Shown: positions 15,281 to 25,983, counted from the first letter of the stretch. The stretch is 64,000 bases of DNA from Sphingopyxis sp. LC81 (GCF_000756375.1 NZ_JNFD01000011.1:186001-250000); one strand, 5' to 3'. The notes: generated from the letters alone by a model not told the origin. A program made the numbers and translations.

Positions 15281-17533
15281 GTGACCGCTTCCAATTCGCC
15301 GCGCCGCTGGCTGTTCGTGCTGACGATCCTCGTCGGCAGCTTCCTGCTCTTCCTCGTCCAGCCGATGGTCGCGCGCATGGTGCTGCCCAAATTGGGCGGC
15401 GCGCCGGCGGTGTGGAACAGCGCGATGCTAGTCTATCAGGCGCTGCTGCTCGGCGGTTACGCCTATGCGCACTGGCTCGGGCGATTCACTGTGCGGCGTC
15501 AGGCGGTCATCCACCTCGCGCTCTTCCTTGTCGCGGCGCTTTGGCTCCCGATCGGCATCGCGCAGATCGCGGCCCCCGGTCCGGGGCAGGAGGCGCTGTG
15601 GGTGCCCCTGCTCCTGCTCGCGTCGATCGGCCCCGTCTTCTTCGTCGTTTCGGCGCAGGCGCCGCTGATGCAGCGCTGGTTCGCCGCAGATACGCGCGCG
15701 GGCGATCCCTATTATCTTTATGCCGCCTCGAACCTCGGCAGCTTCGCGGGCCTCATCAGCTATCCGGCGCTCGTCGAGCCGACAATGCCGCTCGCGGCGC
15801 AAAGCTGGGGCTGGACGGCGGGCTATGCGCTGCTCGTGCTGCTCGTCGCGGGGGCCGCCGCGGCGCGCTGGCACGGCGCCGCCGAGGCGCATGCCGCCGT
15901 CACCGACGAACCACGCCCGAGCCTGCGCCGCCAGCTCCACTGGCTGCTGATCGCGGCGGTGCCGTCGGGGCTGATGCTGTCGACGACGACGCACCTCACG
16001 ACCGACATCGTCGCGATGCCCTTGCTCTGGGTGCTCCCGCTCGGCCTCTATCTGCTCAGCTTCGTGATCGCCTTTTCGACGATGGAGCGGCCGACGCAGA
16101 TCATCACGCTGATTGCGCCGGTCGTGCTGCTCGCGGTCGGCGGGCTCGGGCTGCTGAGCTCGGGCGGCGGGTCGATGATGGTCGCGCTCGCCAGCCTCGC
16201 GATGCTCTTCGTCGTCGCGACGGCGCTCCACGGCTATCTCTATCATCTCCGTCCCGCTGCGCAGCATCTGACGCTCTTCTATCTCATCATGTCGGCGGGC
16301 GGCGTGCTCGGCGGGCTGTTCGCGGCGCTGTTCGCGCCGCTGATCTTCGACTGGGTCTATGAGCATCCGCTGCTGATCCTCGCCGCGGCGATGCTGCTGC
16401 CGCTCCCCGCGCTGTTGCCGTGGGACAAATGGCTGGGGCTCGAAGCGAAAACCGCGCGCATCGCGGCGGCGGTGCTCGTCCTGATCGCGGCCTTTGGCGC
16501 CTGGCATATGGTCGGTGCCTGGACGGGCGCGCTCGACGACGCCGTTGCGGCGTGGGGCATCGCGATCTTCGTCATCGGCATGCTCGTCATCGGCTGGCGC
16601 TGGGCCTATGTGCCCGTGCTCGCGCTGCTCATGATCGGCGTCGGGGGCTGGGACACGATCCAGGAAAGCTTCACCGACGCGCGCGTGCGCAGCTATTTCG
16701 GCGTCTATACCGTCACCGATTACCCGGCATCGAACCAGCGCCGCCTTGCGCATGGCACGACGCTCCACGGCCTCCAGCGCACCGACGCCGCGCACCGGCG
16801 CGATCCGACGACCTATTATGGTCACCAGTCGGGTGTCGGGCTGACGCTCGACAAGGCCGCGTCGCTCGCCGGCCCGAATGCGTCGATCGGCATCGTCGGG
16901 CTGGGGGCGGGCACGCTCGCCTGCTATCGTAAGCCCGGCCAGCACTGGACGATCTTCGAGATCGATCCGGTGATGGTCGACATCGCGCGCGATCCGTCGA
17001 AATTCACCTTCCTGTCCGATTGCGCGGGCGACACGCCGATCGTCATCGGCGATGCGCGGCTCCAGCTTGCCAACCAGCCCGCGGGACACTTCGACGTCAT
17101 CGTCATCGACGCTTTCTCGTCCGACGCGATCCCGCTGCACCTGCTGACCGAAGAGGCGATCGGCATTTATGCGCGCGCGCTGAAGCCCGATGGCATATTG
17201 CTCATCCATATCTCGAACCGCTTCTTCGATCTGGAGCCGGTGCTGGCGGCGGAGGCGAAGGCGCGCGGCTGGACGAGCGCGATCCGCATGGACCCGGGTC
17301 CGGTCGGCGACGAATATGGCGACCTGACCGGATCGAACTGGGTCGCGCTGACCGCGACGCCGCAGCGGATGCGGCAATTGACCGGCGGCATCCGCCCGCG
17401 CAAGGATTCGCGCGACCTCGACACCTGGGTGCCGCTCGACGCGCCCCCCGGTTTCGAACGCTGGACCGACGATTATGCCTCGACGCTGCCGGTCCTGATC
17501 TGGAAGAATATCATCGGAGGCCGCGACGAATGA
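15281..17533 (+). CDS. Membrane protein with spermidine-synthase-like C-terminal domain
   Basis: A 750-aa fusion. The first about 500 residues form many membrane helices (starting RRWLFVLTILVGSFLLFLVQPM). The rest is a Rossmann methyltransferase/spermidine-synthase fold with GIVGLGAGTLACY, FEIDPVM and IVIDAFSSDAIPLHLLTEEA. Such fused transporter-synthase proteins are common in proteobacteria, but their substrate is not established. Spermidine synthesis itself is unproven. GTG at 15281 was chosen because it lies 4 nt past the hemB stop and leads straight into the first helix. The stop overlaps the ATG of the carbonic anhydrase gene (ATGA), so the genes are coupled. Confidence 0.85.
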   Translation: MTASNSPRRWLFVLTILVGSFLLFLVQPMVARMVLPKLGGAPAVWNSAMLVYQALLLGGYAYAHWLGRFTVRRQAVIHLALFLVAALWLPIGIAQIAAPGPGQEALWVPLLLLASIGPVFFVVSAQAPLMQRWFAADTRAGDPYYLYAASNLGSFAGLISYPALVEPTMPLAAQSWGWTAGYALLVLLVAGAAAARWHGAAEAHAAVTDEPRPSLRRQLHWLLIAAVPSGLMLSTTTHLTTDIVAMPLLWVLPLGLYLLSFVIAFSTMERPTQIITLIAPVVLLAVGGLGLLSSGGGSMMVALASLAMLFVVATALHGYLYHLRPAAQHLTLFYLIMSAGGVLGGLFAALFAPLIFDWVYEHPLLILAAAMLLPLPALLPWDKWLGLEAKTARIAAAVLVLIAAFGAWHMVGAWTGALDDAVAAWGIAIFVIGMLVIGWRWAYVPVLALLMIGVGGWDTIQESFTDARVRSYFGVYTVTDYPASNQRRLAHGTTLHGLQRTDAAHRRDPTTYYGHQSGVGLTLDKAASLAGPNASIGIVGLGAGTLACYRKPGQHWTIFEIDPVMVDIARDPSKFTFLSDCAGDTPIVIGDARLQLANQPAGHFDVIVIDAFSSDAIPLHLLTEEAIGIYARALKPDGILLIHISNRFFDLEPVLAAEAKARGWTSAIRMDPGPVGDEYGDLTGSNWVALTATPQRMRQLTGGIRPRKDSRDLDTWVPLDAPPGFERWTDDYASTLPVLIWKNIIGGRDE

Positions 17534-18078
17534 ACGACATCAGCATCATCAGCGTCAATGGCAAGACGCCGCAGATCGACCCCAGCGCCTTCATCGCGCC
17601 GGGATGCCGCATCATCGGCGATGTCGTGATCGGCCCCGACGTCAGCATCTGGTATAATTGCGTGCTGCGCGCCGATGTCAGCCGCATCGTCATCGGCGCG
17701 CGCTCGAACATCCAGGACGGCAGCATCGTTCATTGCGACGGCCCGATGCCGCACCGCCCCGAAGGCTTTCCGACGATCATCGGCGAGGATGTGCTGATCG
17801 GCCATCTCGCGATGGTGCACGGCTGTACGCTCGCCGACCGCGCGTTCGTGGGTCTCAAGGCAACGGTGATGAACGGATGCCGCATCGGCAGCGACGCGAT
17901 GCTCGCGGCAGGCGCGCTCCTGACCGAGAACAAGGAAATCCCCGATCGCGAGCTGTGGGCCGGATCGCCCGCGCGGCGCGTGCGCGAGATCGACGATGCG
18001 CAGGCCGCGGGCATGCAGCTGGGCGTAGCGCATTATGTGATGAACGGCCGCATGCACAAGGCGGCGATCGAGGGTTGA
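17530..18078 (+). CDS. Gamma-class carbonic anhydrase family protein
   Basis: A 182-aa left-handed beta-helix protein with hexapeptide repeats (IIGDVVIGPDVSIWYNCVLRAD, shown here in part at residues 28-49). The three metal-binding histidines of the gamma carbonic anhydrase family are present: His68 (SIVHCDG), His92 and His97 (GHLAMVHGC). Members trimerise and bind zinc or iron. Many bacterial YrdA/PaaY types have weak or unproven anhydrase activity, so the reaction is likely but not certain. Its ATG overlaps the upstream stop by 4 nt. A repeat element follows. Confidence 0.9.
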   Translation: MNDISIISVNGKTPQIDPSAFIAPGCRIIGDVVIGPDVSIWYNCVLRADVSRIVIGARSNIQDGSIVHCDGPMPHRPEGFPTIIGEDVLIGHLAMVHGCTLADRAFVGLKATVMNGCRIGSDAMLAAGALLTENKEIPDRELWAGSPARRVREIDDAQAAGMQLGVAHYVMNGRMHKAAIEG

Positions 18079-18088
18079 TGGCCCGCCA

Positions 18089-18267
18089 ACCCTCCCCCTT
18101 GATGGGGGAGGCAGCGAGACTTGCGAACTCGTTCGCTAGTCGCAGCGGTGGGGGTGTGGCCTCGGCCCGAAACGGGCGGCGCTACGACGCATCATCACCC
18201 CCATCCAACTTCGCCTAATCGCTTCGCGATAAGGCTGCGTATCCTTCCCCCATCAAGGGGGAAGGAT
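18089..18267. repeat. Intergenic palindromic repeat, copy 2
   Basis: It lies between the carbonic anhydrase gene and the convergent PuuD-like gene. It contains GGCAGCGAGACTTGCGAAC-T/C-CGTTCGCTAGTCGCAGCGG (18110-18149), matching copy 1 with a single change. Outer segments CCCTCCCCCTTGATGGGGGAG (left) and CCTTCCCCCATCAAGGGGGAAGG (right, given by position 18243-18265) are complementary, so the whole unit can fold. The middle is less conserved than in copy 1. Confidence 0.75.
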
Positions 18268-18275
18268 GAGCCGGC

Positions 18276-18848
18276 TTAGCTGAAGTTCACCATCGCATAG
18301 AGCATCGGGATCGACAGCAGGGTGTTGGTCCGCGAAAAGATCATCGCGGTCTTCGCGGCCTTCGCCTTGGTCGCATCGTCGGCCTCGACGATACCCAGCG
18401 CCTTCTTCTGGTTCGGCCAGATCAGGAACCAGACGTTGAACGCCATGATGAGGCCGAGCCACATGCCGACGCCGATCAGCTTGTACGGGTCCTGAAGGCC
18501 CAGCGCGGGCGCCAGATATTTGGCGTGGCCCGCGATCGCGAGGCCGAGCAGCACGGTGACGAGCGCCGCCCAGCGGAACCAGAACAGCGCGGCGGGCGCG
18601 ATATGCTTGCCGACCGCAGGTTTCAGTTCGGCCGGGATCTTCGGCATCGTCGGAATCTGGACGAAGTTGAAATAATAAAGCAGGCCGATCCACAGCACGC
18701 CGAAGAAGGTGTGCAGCCAGCGCATGATCGCATTGCCCGCGGCGACCCCGTCCTCGAAATTCTGGCCATTGAGGCACAGCATCAGGACGATCGCGAGCAC
18801 GAGGCCCGCGCCGAGCACGGCGTGCAGGTTTCCGAAAAATTTATCCAT
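18276..18848 (-). CDS. PuuD-like (urate hydroxylase N-terminal domain) membrane protein
   Basis: A 190-aa inner-membrane protein with about four to five hydrophobic helices. Landmarks are WLHTFFGVLWIGLLYYFNFVQ, ALFWFRWAALVTVLLG and MWLGLIMAFNVWFLIWPNQKKALG. This layout matches the membrane domain found at the N-terminus of PuuD urate hydroxylases. The stand-alone form lacks the cytochrome c part and no purine genes are nearby, so urate oxidation cannot be assumed. Histidines in the helices could bind haem. It lies 81 nt downstream of yciB on the same strand. Confidence 0.75.
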   Translation of the reverse strand: MDKFFGNLHAVLGAGLVLAIVLMLCLNGQNFEDGVAAGNAIMRWLHTFFGVLWIGLLYYFNFVQIPTMPKIPAELKPAVGKHIAPAALFWFRWAALVTVLLGLAIAGHAKYLAPALGLQDPYKLIGVGMWLGLIMAFNVWFLIWPNQKKALGIVEADDATKAKAAKTAMIFSRTNTLLSIPMLYAMVNFS

Positions 18849-18929
18849 GGCAGTTCCCCCTGTTTATCGCGGCGCCGCGTGCGACCCGGAGCCGGTGACG
18901 CAGCTATGCCAGTCCGAGGGAGAAATGCA

Positions 18930-19601
18930 TCAATTTTTGTCGGCGGCGGCCTCGTCGGGCACGGCGAGGCCGTTCTTCAGCATCACCGGAACCTGGCTGA
19001 AGGTGAAGAGGAAGGAGAGGGCGGTGACGCCCCAGACCTTGATCGTCAGCCACAGGTCGAAGCTCATCTGCTTCGCCTGGATCATCTCGTACATCACATG
19101 ATTGGCGATACCGAGCGCGGCAAAGAAGATGCCCCAGTTGCGCGAGAGCAGCAGCCAGCCGCGGTCGGTCAGCCCCTCGAGCGCCGATTGCAGCAGATAT
19201 TTGAGCATCGGCTTTTTGAACCAGTAACCGCCGAGCAGCAGCGCCGCGAAGGCGCCATAGATGATCGTCGGCTTCATCACGATGAAGCGCTCGTCGTGGA
19301 ACCAGATCGTCAGCGCGCCGAAGCCGAGGACGAGGATGCTCGACATCCACAGCATCGGCGAAATCTTGCCGAGCTTCCATTTCGATACGACCATCGCGAT
19401 GACGATCGCGACCATGAAGGCGACCGTGCCCTTGATCGCGGCGGTGGTCGCGGCGAACGCGCCTTCGCCTCCGGAGGAGAATTTATAGGCGAGGAAGAAG
19501 ACGAGCAACGGCCCGAAATCGATCACGAAGTTGAGCCAGCCATGCTTCGCCGGCGGCGGTGCCGGGACCGACTCGGGGCCAGTGGGAAGCACGTCGCTCA
19601 T
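18930..19601 (-). CDS. yciB: Inner-membrane septation protein YciB/IspZ
   Basis: A 223-aa protein of the intracellular septation protein A family. It has five to six membrane helices after a 20-residue Pro-rich cytoplasmic start. Family landmarks include FVIDFGPLLVFFLAYK, KISPMLW and the segment RNWGIFFAALGIANHVMYE (residues 151-169). Members are linked to cell-envelope integrity and division, with no known enzymatic activity. The start ATG overlaps the ftsY stop by 4 nt, so it is the last coupled gene of the dapF-mtaB-ftsY-yciB chain. Confidence 0.92.
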   Translation of the reverse strand: MSDVLPTGPESVPAPPPAKHGWLNFVIDFGPLLVFFLAYKFSSGGEGAFAATTAAIKGTVAFMVAIVIAMVVSKWKLGKISPMLWMSSILVLGFGALTIWFHDERFIVMKPTIIYGAFAALLLGGYWFKKPMLKYLLQSALEGLTDRGWLLLSRNWGIFFAALGIANHVMYEMIQAKQMSFDLWLTIKVWGVTALSFLFTFSQVPVMLKNGLAVPDEAAADKN

Positions 19602-20524
19602 CTTATGTTTCCTGCAATAATGCCCGCGATCTCGTCGGCATCGAACGGGCGAAGGTCGTCGATGGTTTCACCGATGCCGATCGCGTGGATCGGAAGCCCG
19701 TGACGCTCGGCGGCGGACACAAGCACGCCGCCGCGCGCCGTGCCGTCGAGCTTGGTCATCACGAGCCCGGTCACCCCCGCGACCTCGCGGAACACGTCGA
19801 TCTGCGACAGCGCATTCTGCCCCGTCGTCGCGTCGAGCACGAGCACGACATCGTGCGGCGCGGCGGGGTTGAGGCGGCCGAGCACGCGCTTGATCTTGGC
19901 GAGCTCGTCCATCAACTCGCGCTTGTTCTGAAGCCGCCCGGCGGTGTCGACGATCAGCACGTCGATGCCGGTCGCGGTCGCCTGTTTGACCGCGTCGAAC
20001 ACGATGCCCGCCGAATCGCCGCCCTCGGGGCCCGCCATGATCGGCACGCCGAGCCGTTCGGCCCAGACCTTCAATTGGCCGATCGCGGCGGCGCGGAAGG
20101 TGTCGCCCGCGACGAGCATCACGCCATAATCCTGTTCCTGGAACAGGTGCGCGAGCTTGGCGATGGTCGTGGTCTTGCCCGACCCGTTGACCCCGATCAC
20201 GAGGATGACCTGCGGGCGCGGAAAGGCGTCGATGTCGAGCGGTTCGGCGACGGGGCGCAGCACCGCGGCGATTTCCTCGGCGACGACCTTGCGCAGTTCC
20301 TCGGTGCCGTTCGCGGCGATGTCGCGGCGCTCGGCGAGGCGGCTCCGGATGCGCTCGGCCATCGCGGGGCCAAGGTCGGCGGTGATCAGCGCCTCCTCGA
20401 TGCGGTCGAGATCATCCTCGTCGAGCCGCGCCTTGCCGGTCAGCCCCGCGAGATTTTCGCCGAGCCGCTCCGACGTGCGGCGAAATCCGCCGAGCAGCCG
20501 TTCGCTCCAGCTTTGGCCGGTCAT
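19598..20524 (-). CDS. ftsY: Signal recognition particle receptor FtsY
   Basis: A 308-aa SRP GTPase that docks ribosome-SRP complexes at the membrane. The NG domain is complete, with Walker A GVNGSGKT (111-118), DTAGR and TKLDGTARGG. It lacks the long acidic A domain of E. coli FtsY and starts with a short amphipathic helix (WSERLLGGFRRTSERLGENL), as is usual in alphaproteobacteria. It overlaps mtaB upstream and yciB downstream by 4 nt each. The partner Ffh is encoded 4 kb away on the other strand. Confidence 0.98.
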   Translation of the reverse strand: MTGQSWSERLLGGFRRTSERLGENLAGLTGKARLDEDDLDRIEEALITADLGPAMAERIRSRLAERRDIAANGTEELRKVVAEEIAAVLRPVAEPLDIDAFPRPQVILVIGVNGSGKTTTIAKLAHLFQEQDYGVMLVAGDTFRAAAIGQLKVWAERLGVPIMAGPEGGDSAGIVFDAVKQATATGIDVLIVDTAGRLQNKRELMDELAKIKRVLGRLNPAAPHDVVLVLDATTGQNALSQIDVFREVAGVTGLVMTKLDGTARGGVLVSAAERHGLPIHAIGIGETIDDLRPFDADEIAGIIAGNIR

Positions 20525-21759
20525 GCCGCGATATCCTTTGCTTCGATAGGGGTGGCGATCATCCGGTCGCCGTCGCGCGCGTTCAGGCGCACGTCTATGA
20601 TGGTGCCGGGCGCCGCGAGTGCGGTCAGCGCCACGGCGGCGAAATTTTCGGCATGGCCGCTAACACCATCGCGCTCGACGAGCATCGATGCGGTGCGGCC
20701 GACCTGCGTTTCGAGCCAGTCCTGCCGCCGCCGCGCATTGGCGTCGCGCAGGGTCGCGGCGCGCTCGCGGGCGATCGTGCGCCCGACCTGCGGCATCCGC
20801 GCGGCGGGCGTCCCGGCGCGCGGGCTGTAGGGAAAGATATGCCCGAAGACGATGTCGCAATCGTCGATCAGCGCCAGCGAGTTCGCGAACATCGCGTCAT
20901 CCTCGGTCGGAAAGCCCGCGATCAGGTCGGCGCCGATCGCGATCTCTGCGCGCGCGGCCTTCAATCGCTCGATCAGGCGCACCGCGTCGGCGCGGCGGTG
21001 GCGGCGCTTCATGCGCGTCAGCACCATGTCGTCGCCCGCCTGCAGCGACAGGTGGACATGCGGCATCATGCGCTTTTCCTGCGTTAGCAAGGCGAATAGC
21101 GCGTCGTCGATCCGGTCCGGGTCGAGCGACGAGAGGCGGAGGCGCTCGACCGGCAGCGCCAGCAACGCCTCGACCAGCGCGGCGAGTGTCGTGCCGCTGT
21201 CGTCGCCATAGCTGGCGAGATCGACCCCGGTCAGGATGATTTCGCGCTGCCCGCGTGTCAGCGCGGTGCGCGCGGATGCGACGACAGCATCGACGCTCGC
21301 CGACCGCGCCGTCCCGCGCGCGAGCACCGTCGCGCAAAAGGTGCAGCTATGCGAACAGCCGGTCTGGACCCCGAGGAAAGCTCGCGCATGATCGGCGCCG
21401 GAAAGGGCGGGGGCGTAGGGGCGGGCGCCGACCGTGACCGCTCCGCCGCCGTAGCTCTGCGTAAGCCCCTTCGCATCATTGGAAACGACTCTTGCGCCCA
21501 TCGCGGCGAAGGCAGCGCGTTCGAGTTCGGCGGCACATCCGGTCACGACAACCTCGGCGCCCGGCCGCTCGCGCAGCGCGCGCCGCACCGCCTGCCGCGC
21601 CTGCCGCACGGCTTCGTCGGTCACCGCGCAGCTGTTGAAGATGATCGTATCGCGCACGCCCGCGGCGCGCGCGGCCGCGCGAACCCCTTCGCCCTCGGCG
21701 ATGTTCAGCCGGCAACCGAAATTGACGACCTCGACCGGGTCGGCGAGGGAAGCGCTCAT
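20521..21759 (-). CDS. mtaB: tRNA (N6-threonylcarbamoyladenosine37) methylthiotransferase
   Basis: A 412-aa radical-SAM enzyme that converts t6A37 to ms2t6A in tRNAs decoding ANN codons. The UPF0004 domain has Cys16, Cys44 and Cys75 for one [4Fe-4S] cluster. The radical-SAM motif Cys135-xxx-Cys139-xx-Cys142 (CSHSCTFC) binds the other. The C-terminal TRAM-like region follows. The sequence is closer to MtaB than to MiaB, judged by length and the motif context GVQTGCSHSCTFC. The gene overlaps dapF and ftsY by 4 nt. tsaE, needed for the t6A substrate, is in the divL operon of this window. Confidence 0.93.
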   Translation of the reverse strand: MSASLADPVEVVNFGCRLNIAEGEGVRAAARAAGVRDTIIFNSCAVTDEAVRQARQAVRRALRERPGAEVVVTGCAAELERAAFAAMGARVVSNDAKGLTQSYGGGAVTVGARPYAPALSGADHARAFLGVQTGCSHSCTFCATVLARGTARSASVDAVVASARTALTRGQREIILTGVDLASYGDDSGTTLAALVEALLALPVERLRLSSLDPDRIDDALFALLTQEKRMMPHVHLSLQAGDDMVLTRMKRRHRRADAVRLIERLKAARAEIAIGADLIAGFPTEDDAMFANSLALIDDCDIVFGHIFPYSPRAGTPAARMPQVGRTIARERAATLRDANARRRQDWLETQVGRTASMLVERDGVSGHAENFAAVALTALAAPGTIIDVRLNARDGDRMIATPIEAKDIAA

Positions 21760-22562
21760 CCGAACTGCGCCCAGTCGGTCTCGCCCTCATAGACGCGCGT
21801 CGCGGCGCCGCTCATCACGATCGGCTCGCCGGGCGCCCAGCGGATGACGAGGTCGCCGCCGGGCAGCGACACCGTCACCGGCGACTGGACGAGGCCCGCG
21901 CGGATCGCGGCGACCGCGGTCGCGCACGCGCCGGTCCCGCACGCCTGCGTCAGCCCGACGCCGCGTTCCCAGACGCGCAGCTGCAGCTGGTTTTCGCCGT
22001 CGAGGCTCGCGACATTGACGTTGACGCGCTCGGGAAACAGCGGGTCGGTCTCGATCCGCGGGCCCAGCTCGTCGAGCGCGACGGCGTCGGCTTCGGGCAC
22101 GAAAAAGACGATGTGCGGATTGCCGACATTGACCCCGGCGCCATGCTCCAGCTCGTCCCACGCGACGGGCATGTCGCGCGTGTCCATCGGCATCGCGAGC
22201 GGAATATGCTCCCAGTCGAATTCGGGCTCGCCCAAGACGACTTCGGCACCGCCATCCGCAGGCGTGACGCGCAGCATGCCGCCGAGCGTCTCGATCACCG
22301 CGGGCTTGCCGATCAGCGTCGCGACGCAGCGCGTCGCATTGCCGCACGCCTCGACCTCGCCGCCGTCGGCGTTGAAGATGCGCATTTTCACGTCCGCGCT
22401 GGCCGAGGGTTCAAGCAGGATCAGCTGGTCGCACCCGATGCCGTGACGGCGGTCGGCAATCGCATGCGCGCGCGCCGGCGTCATTTCGACGCCATGCTCG
22501 CGCGCGTCGATCACGACAAAGTCGTTGCCGAGGCCGTGCATCTTGGTGAAGCGATCTGCCAT
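21756..22562 (-). CDS. dapF: Diaminopimelate epimerase
   Basis: A 268-aa enzyme interconverting LL- and meso-diaminopimelate for lysine and peptidoglycan synthesis. The two catalytic cysteines are Cys73 (EACGNATR) and Cys208 (QACGTGACA). The N-terminus FTKMHGLGNDFVV is diagnostic. Length matches the family. It is the first gene of the overlapping chain dapF-mtaB-ftsY-yciB. Confidence 0.98.
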   Translation of the reverse strand: MADRFTKMHGLGNDFVVIDAREHGVEMTPARAHAIADRRHGIGCDQLILLEPSASADVKMRIFNADGGEVEACGNATRCVATLIGKPAVIETLGGMLRVTPADGGAEVVLGEPEFDWEHIPLAMPMDTRDMPVAWDELEHGAGVNVGNPHIVFFVPEADAVALDELGPRIETDPLFPERVNVNVASLDGENQLQLRVWERGVGLTQACGTGACATAVAAIRAGLVQSPVTVSLPGGDLVIRWAPGEPIVMSGAATRVYEGETDWAQFG

Positions 22563-22613
22563 AGTCCGCGCATGTAAGGGCGCGGGCGCGCGAAGTCTAG
22601 CGATGCGGCGGGA

Positions 22614-24245
22614 TCAGGCCGACTTGCGCAGCTGCTCGTCGTCGCTGGCATCGGGGCCGGCGGGCGGCACCATCGGTACGCGCAGCAGGCCGCGGTCGGC
22701 GAGCAGCCGTTCGGTGTCGGCCGCCGACGAGGCGCGGCCGAAATACCAGCCCTGTCCCTTCGAACAGCCGAGGCGCGTCAGTTCGATCGCGGTCGCCTCA
22801 TCCTCGACGCCCTCGGCGGTGATCGGCATCGCGAGGCTTTCGCCGAGCCGCACGATCGCGACGACGATCGCCTGCGCATCGGGGCTGCCGCGCATCGCGG
22901 CGACGAAGCTGCGGTCGATCTTGATCCGGTCGAACGGCAGCGCGCGCAGGTGCGACAGCGAGCTGTAGCCGGTGCCGAAATCGTCGAGGCTCAAGGATAC
23001 GCCCTGATTCTTGAGGCTGGTGACGATCGATCGCACCAGCGGCAGATTCTCAAACAGCGAGCTTTCGGTGATCTCGACCTCGAGCTGCGCGGCGGGAAAG
23101 CCGACCTCGACCAGCAGCTTGGTGAGCTTCTGGCTGAACCACGGGTCTTTCAGCTGCTGCGGCGAGATGTTCACCGCGAGCATGATCGTCGGATCCCAGC
23201 GCTTGGCGATTTCCATCGCTTCGCGGATCACCTGCAGCGACAATTCGCCGATCAGGCCGCTTTCCTCGGCGACCGGGATGAAGCGTTCGGGCGGGATCAT
23301 GCCATATTCGGGCGATTCCCAGCGCATCAGCATTTCGAAACCGATCAGGCGCCCGCTCGCGATATCGACCTGCGGTTCGAAATGCGGGACGAACTCGCCG
23401 CGCGGCATGCCGTCGCGAATGCCGGTTTCGATCTGGTTGCGGACCTGCACCGCCATTTCCATGCCGGTTTCGAACCAGATGTGGCGGTTCCGGCCTTCAT
23501 CCTTGCCATGATACATGGCGATGTCGGCCTGGCGGACCATCGTTTCCATCGTCACGCTGGCATCGCTGGCGAGCGATATGCCCAGCGACGCGCCAATGCG
23601 GATCTGTTGCGCGTCGTGCGTGATCATATTGTCGAGCACCATGACGAGCTCGGCGGCCAGCGCGTCGATGTCGGCGCGCGCGGCGGGTTCGAACGTCAGC
23701 ATCGCGACGAATTCGTCGCCGCCGAGCCGCGCCTTTGTCGCATTGGGCGGCAGGACCGCCGAGATGCGTTCGGCGGCGACCTGCAGCACGCGGTCGCCCG
23801 CGGCATGGCCGTGAATGTCGTTGACCGTCTTGAAATGGTCGAGATCGAGCAGGAACAGCGCGACCTGCCGCTTTTCGGCGATCGCGCCCGCGATCATCCG
23901 CTGCCCGGTCGCGAGCAGCGCGCGGCGGTTGAGAAAGCCCGTCAGCGGGTCGGTGTCGGCCAGGTAGCGCGCGCGTTGTTCGGCCTCGGTGCGTTCGCGG
24001 ATTTCGCGATTGAGGTCTTCATAGCGGCGCCAGCCGAAAAGGATCAGCGCGACATTGAGGATCATCGCCGCGGCAAGCGCGCGGTCGGGCCCGCCGCCGA
24101 TGCCGATCAATGCGCGCACGGCCGCCTGCATCACATTGCTGCCCGTGCCCACGAACAGCAGGATCGCGGCGACGACGATGCCCCCGGCTATGATGTCGCG
24201 TTTGGCGCCCTCGCTGCGGTCGAATTGCTTCGGCGTCGCTGTCAT
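22614..24245 (-). CDS. Membrane GGDEF/EAL domain protein (cyclic-di-GMP turnover)
   Basis: A 543-aa protein: two N-terminal membrane helices (about residues 18-34 and 54-72), a linker, a GGDEF domain with intact GGDEF at 175-179, and a C-terminal EAL domain. The EAL motif reads EML (FEMLMRW). The other catalytic positions appear present: NISPQQL, ITESSL, DDFGTGYSSL, IKIDRSF and AEGVE. Both cyclase and phosphodiesterase activity are therefore possible, and which one dominates cannot be told. ATG 24245 has GGGGA upstream. The open frame runs to 24416, but the extra residues contain no feature. It is divergent from ffh. Confidence 0.93.
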   Translation of the reverse strand: MTATPKQFDRSEGAKRDIIAGGIVVAAILLFVGTGSNVMQAAVRALIGIGGGPDRALAAAMILNVALILFGWRRYEDLNREIRERTEAEQRARYLADTDPLTGFLNRRALLATGQRMIAGAIAEKRQVALFLLDLDHFKTVNDIHGHAAGDRVLQVAAERISAVLPPNATKARLGGDEFVAMLTFEPAARADIDALAAELVMVLDNMITHDAQQIRIGASLGISLASDASVTMETMVRQADIAMYHGKDEGRNRHIWFETGMEMAVQVRNQIETGIRDGMPRGEFVPHFEPQVDIASGRLIGFEMLMRWESPEYGMIPPERFIPVAEESGLIGELSLQVIREAMEIAKRWDPTIMLAVNISPQQLKDPWFSQKLTKLLVEVGFPAAQLEVEITESSLFENLPLVRSIVTSLKNQGVSLSLDDFGTGYSSLSHLRALPFDRIKIDRSFVAAMRGSPDAQAIVVAIVRLGESLAMPITAEGVEDEATAIELTRLGCSKGQGWYFGRASSAADTERLLADRGLLRVPMVPPAGPDASDDEQLRKSA

Positions 24246-24493
24246 ATGAAAATTCCCCACCATCGCCCGCTTTATGGGGCGAAGCGGTGAAATTTGGGTT
24301 AAATGCAGAATGGCGCCGCTCGCTTGCCAGTGTGCGCATATTTGTGTAGAGGCCGCCGCGTCCGCGCGCATCTTGCGTTCGGGCATATCGATGTCCGCGA
24401 CGGAAAGTCTGTCCACGGATAGCCGCTGGTTGGCGAGGTTTCGCTCACCGGCGTCTTTTGCGTTGCGGGCTCGTAAGCAAGGATTTGAGGCGC

Positions 24494-25942
<1,449 letters not shown>

Positions 25943-25983
25943 CTCGACGAAACTCCAAACATTAAACTCTGAAGGAAAATATC

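Noticed and set aside
15428-17377. 649-codon minus-strand frame opposite the spermidine-synthase-like gene
   Set aside because: Extremely Arg/Asp/Gln-rich shadow with no domain. The plus-strand gene has membrane helices and a Rossmann fold.
14084-18267. CRISPR-like repeats
   Set aside because: Repeat copies are few, far apart, palindromic and not separated by regular spacers. No cas genes are present.
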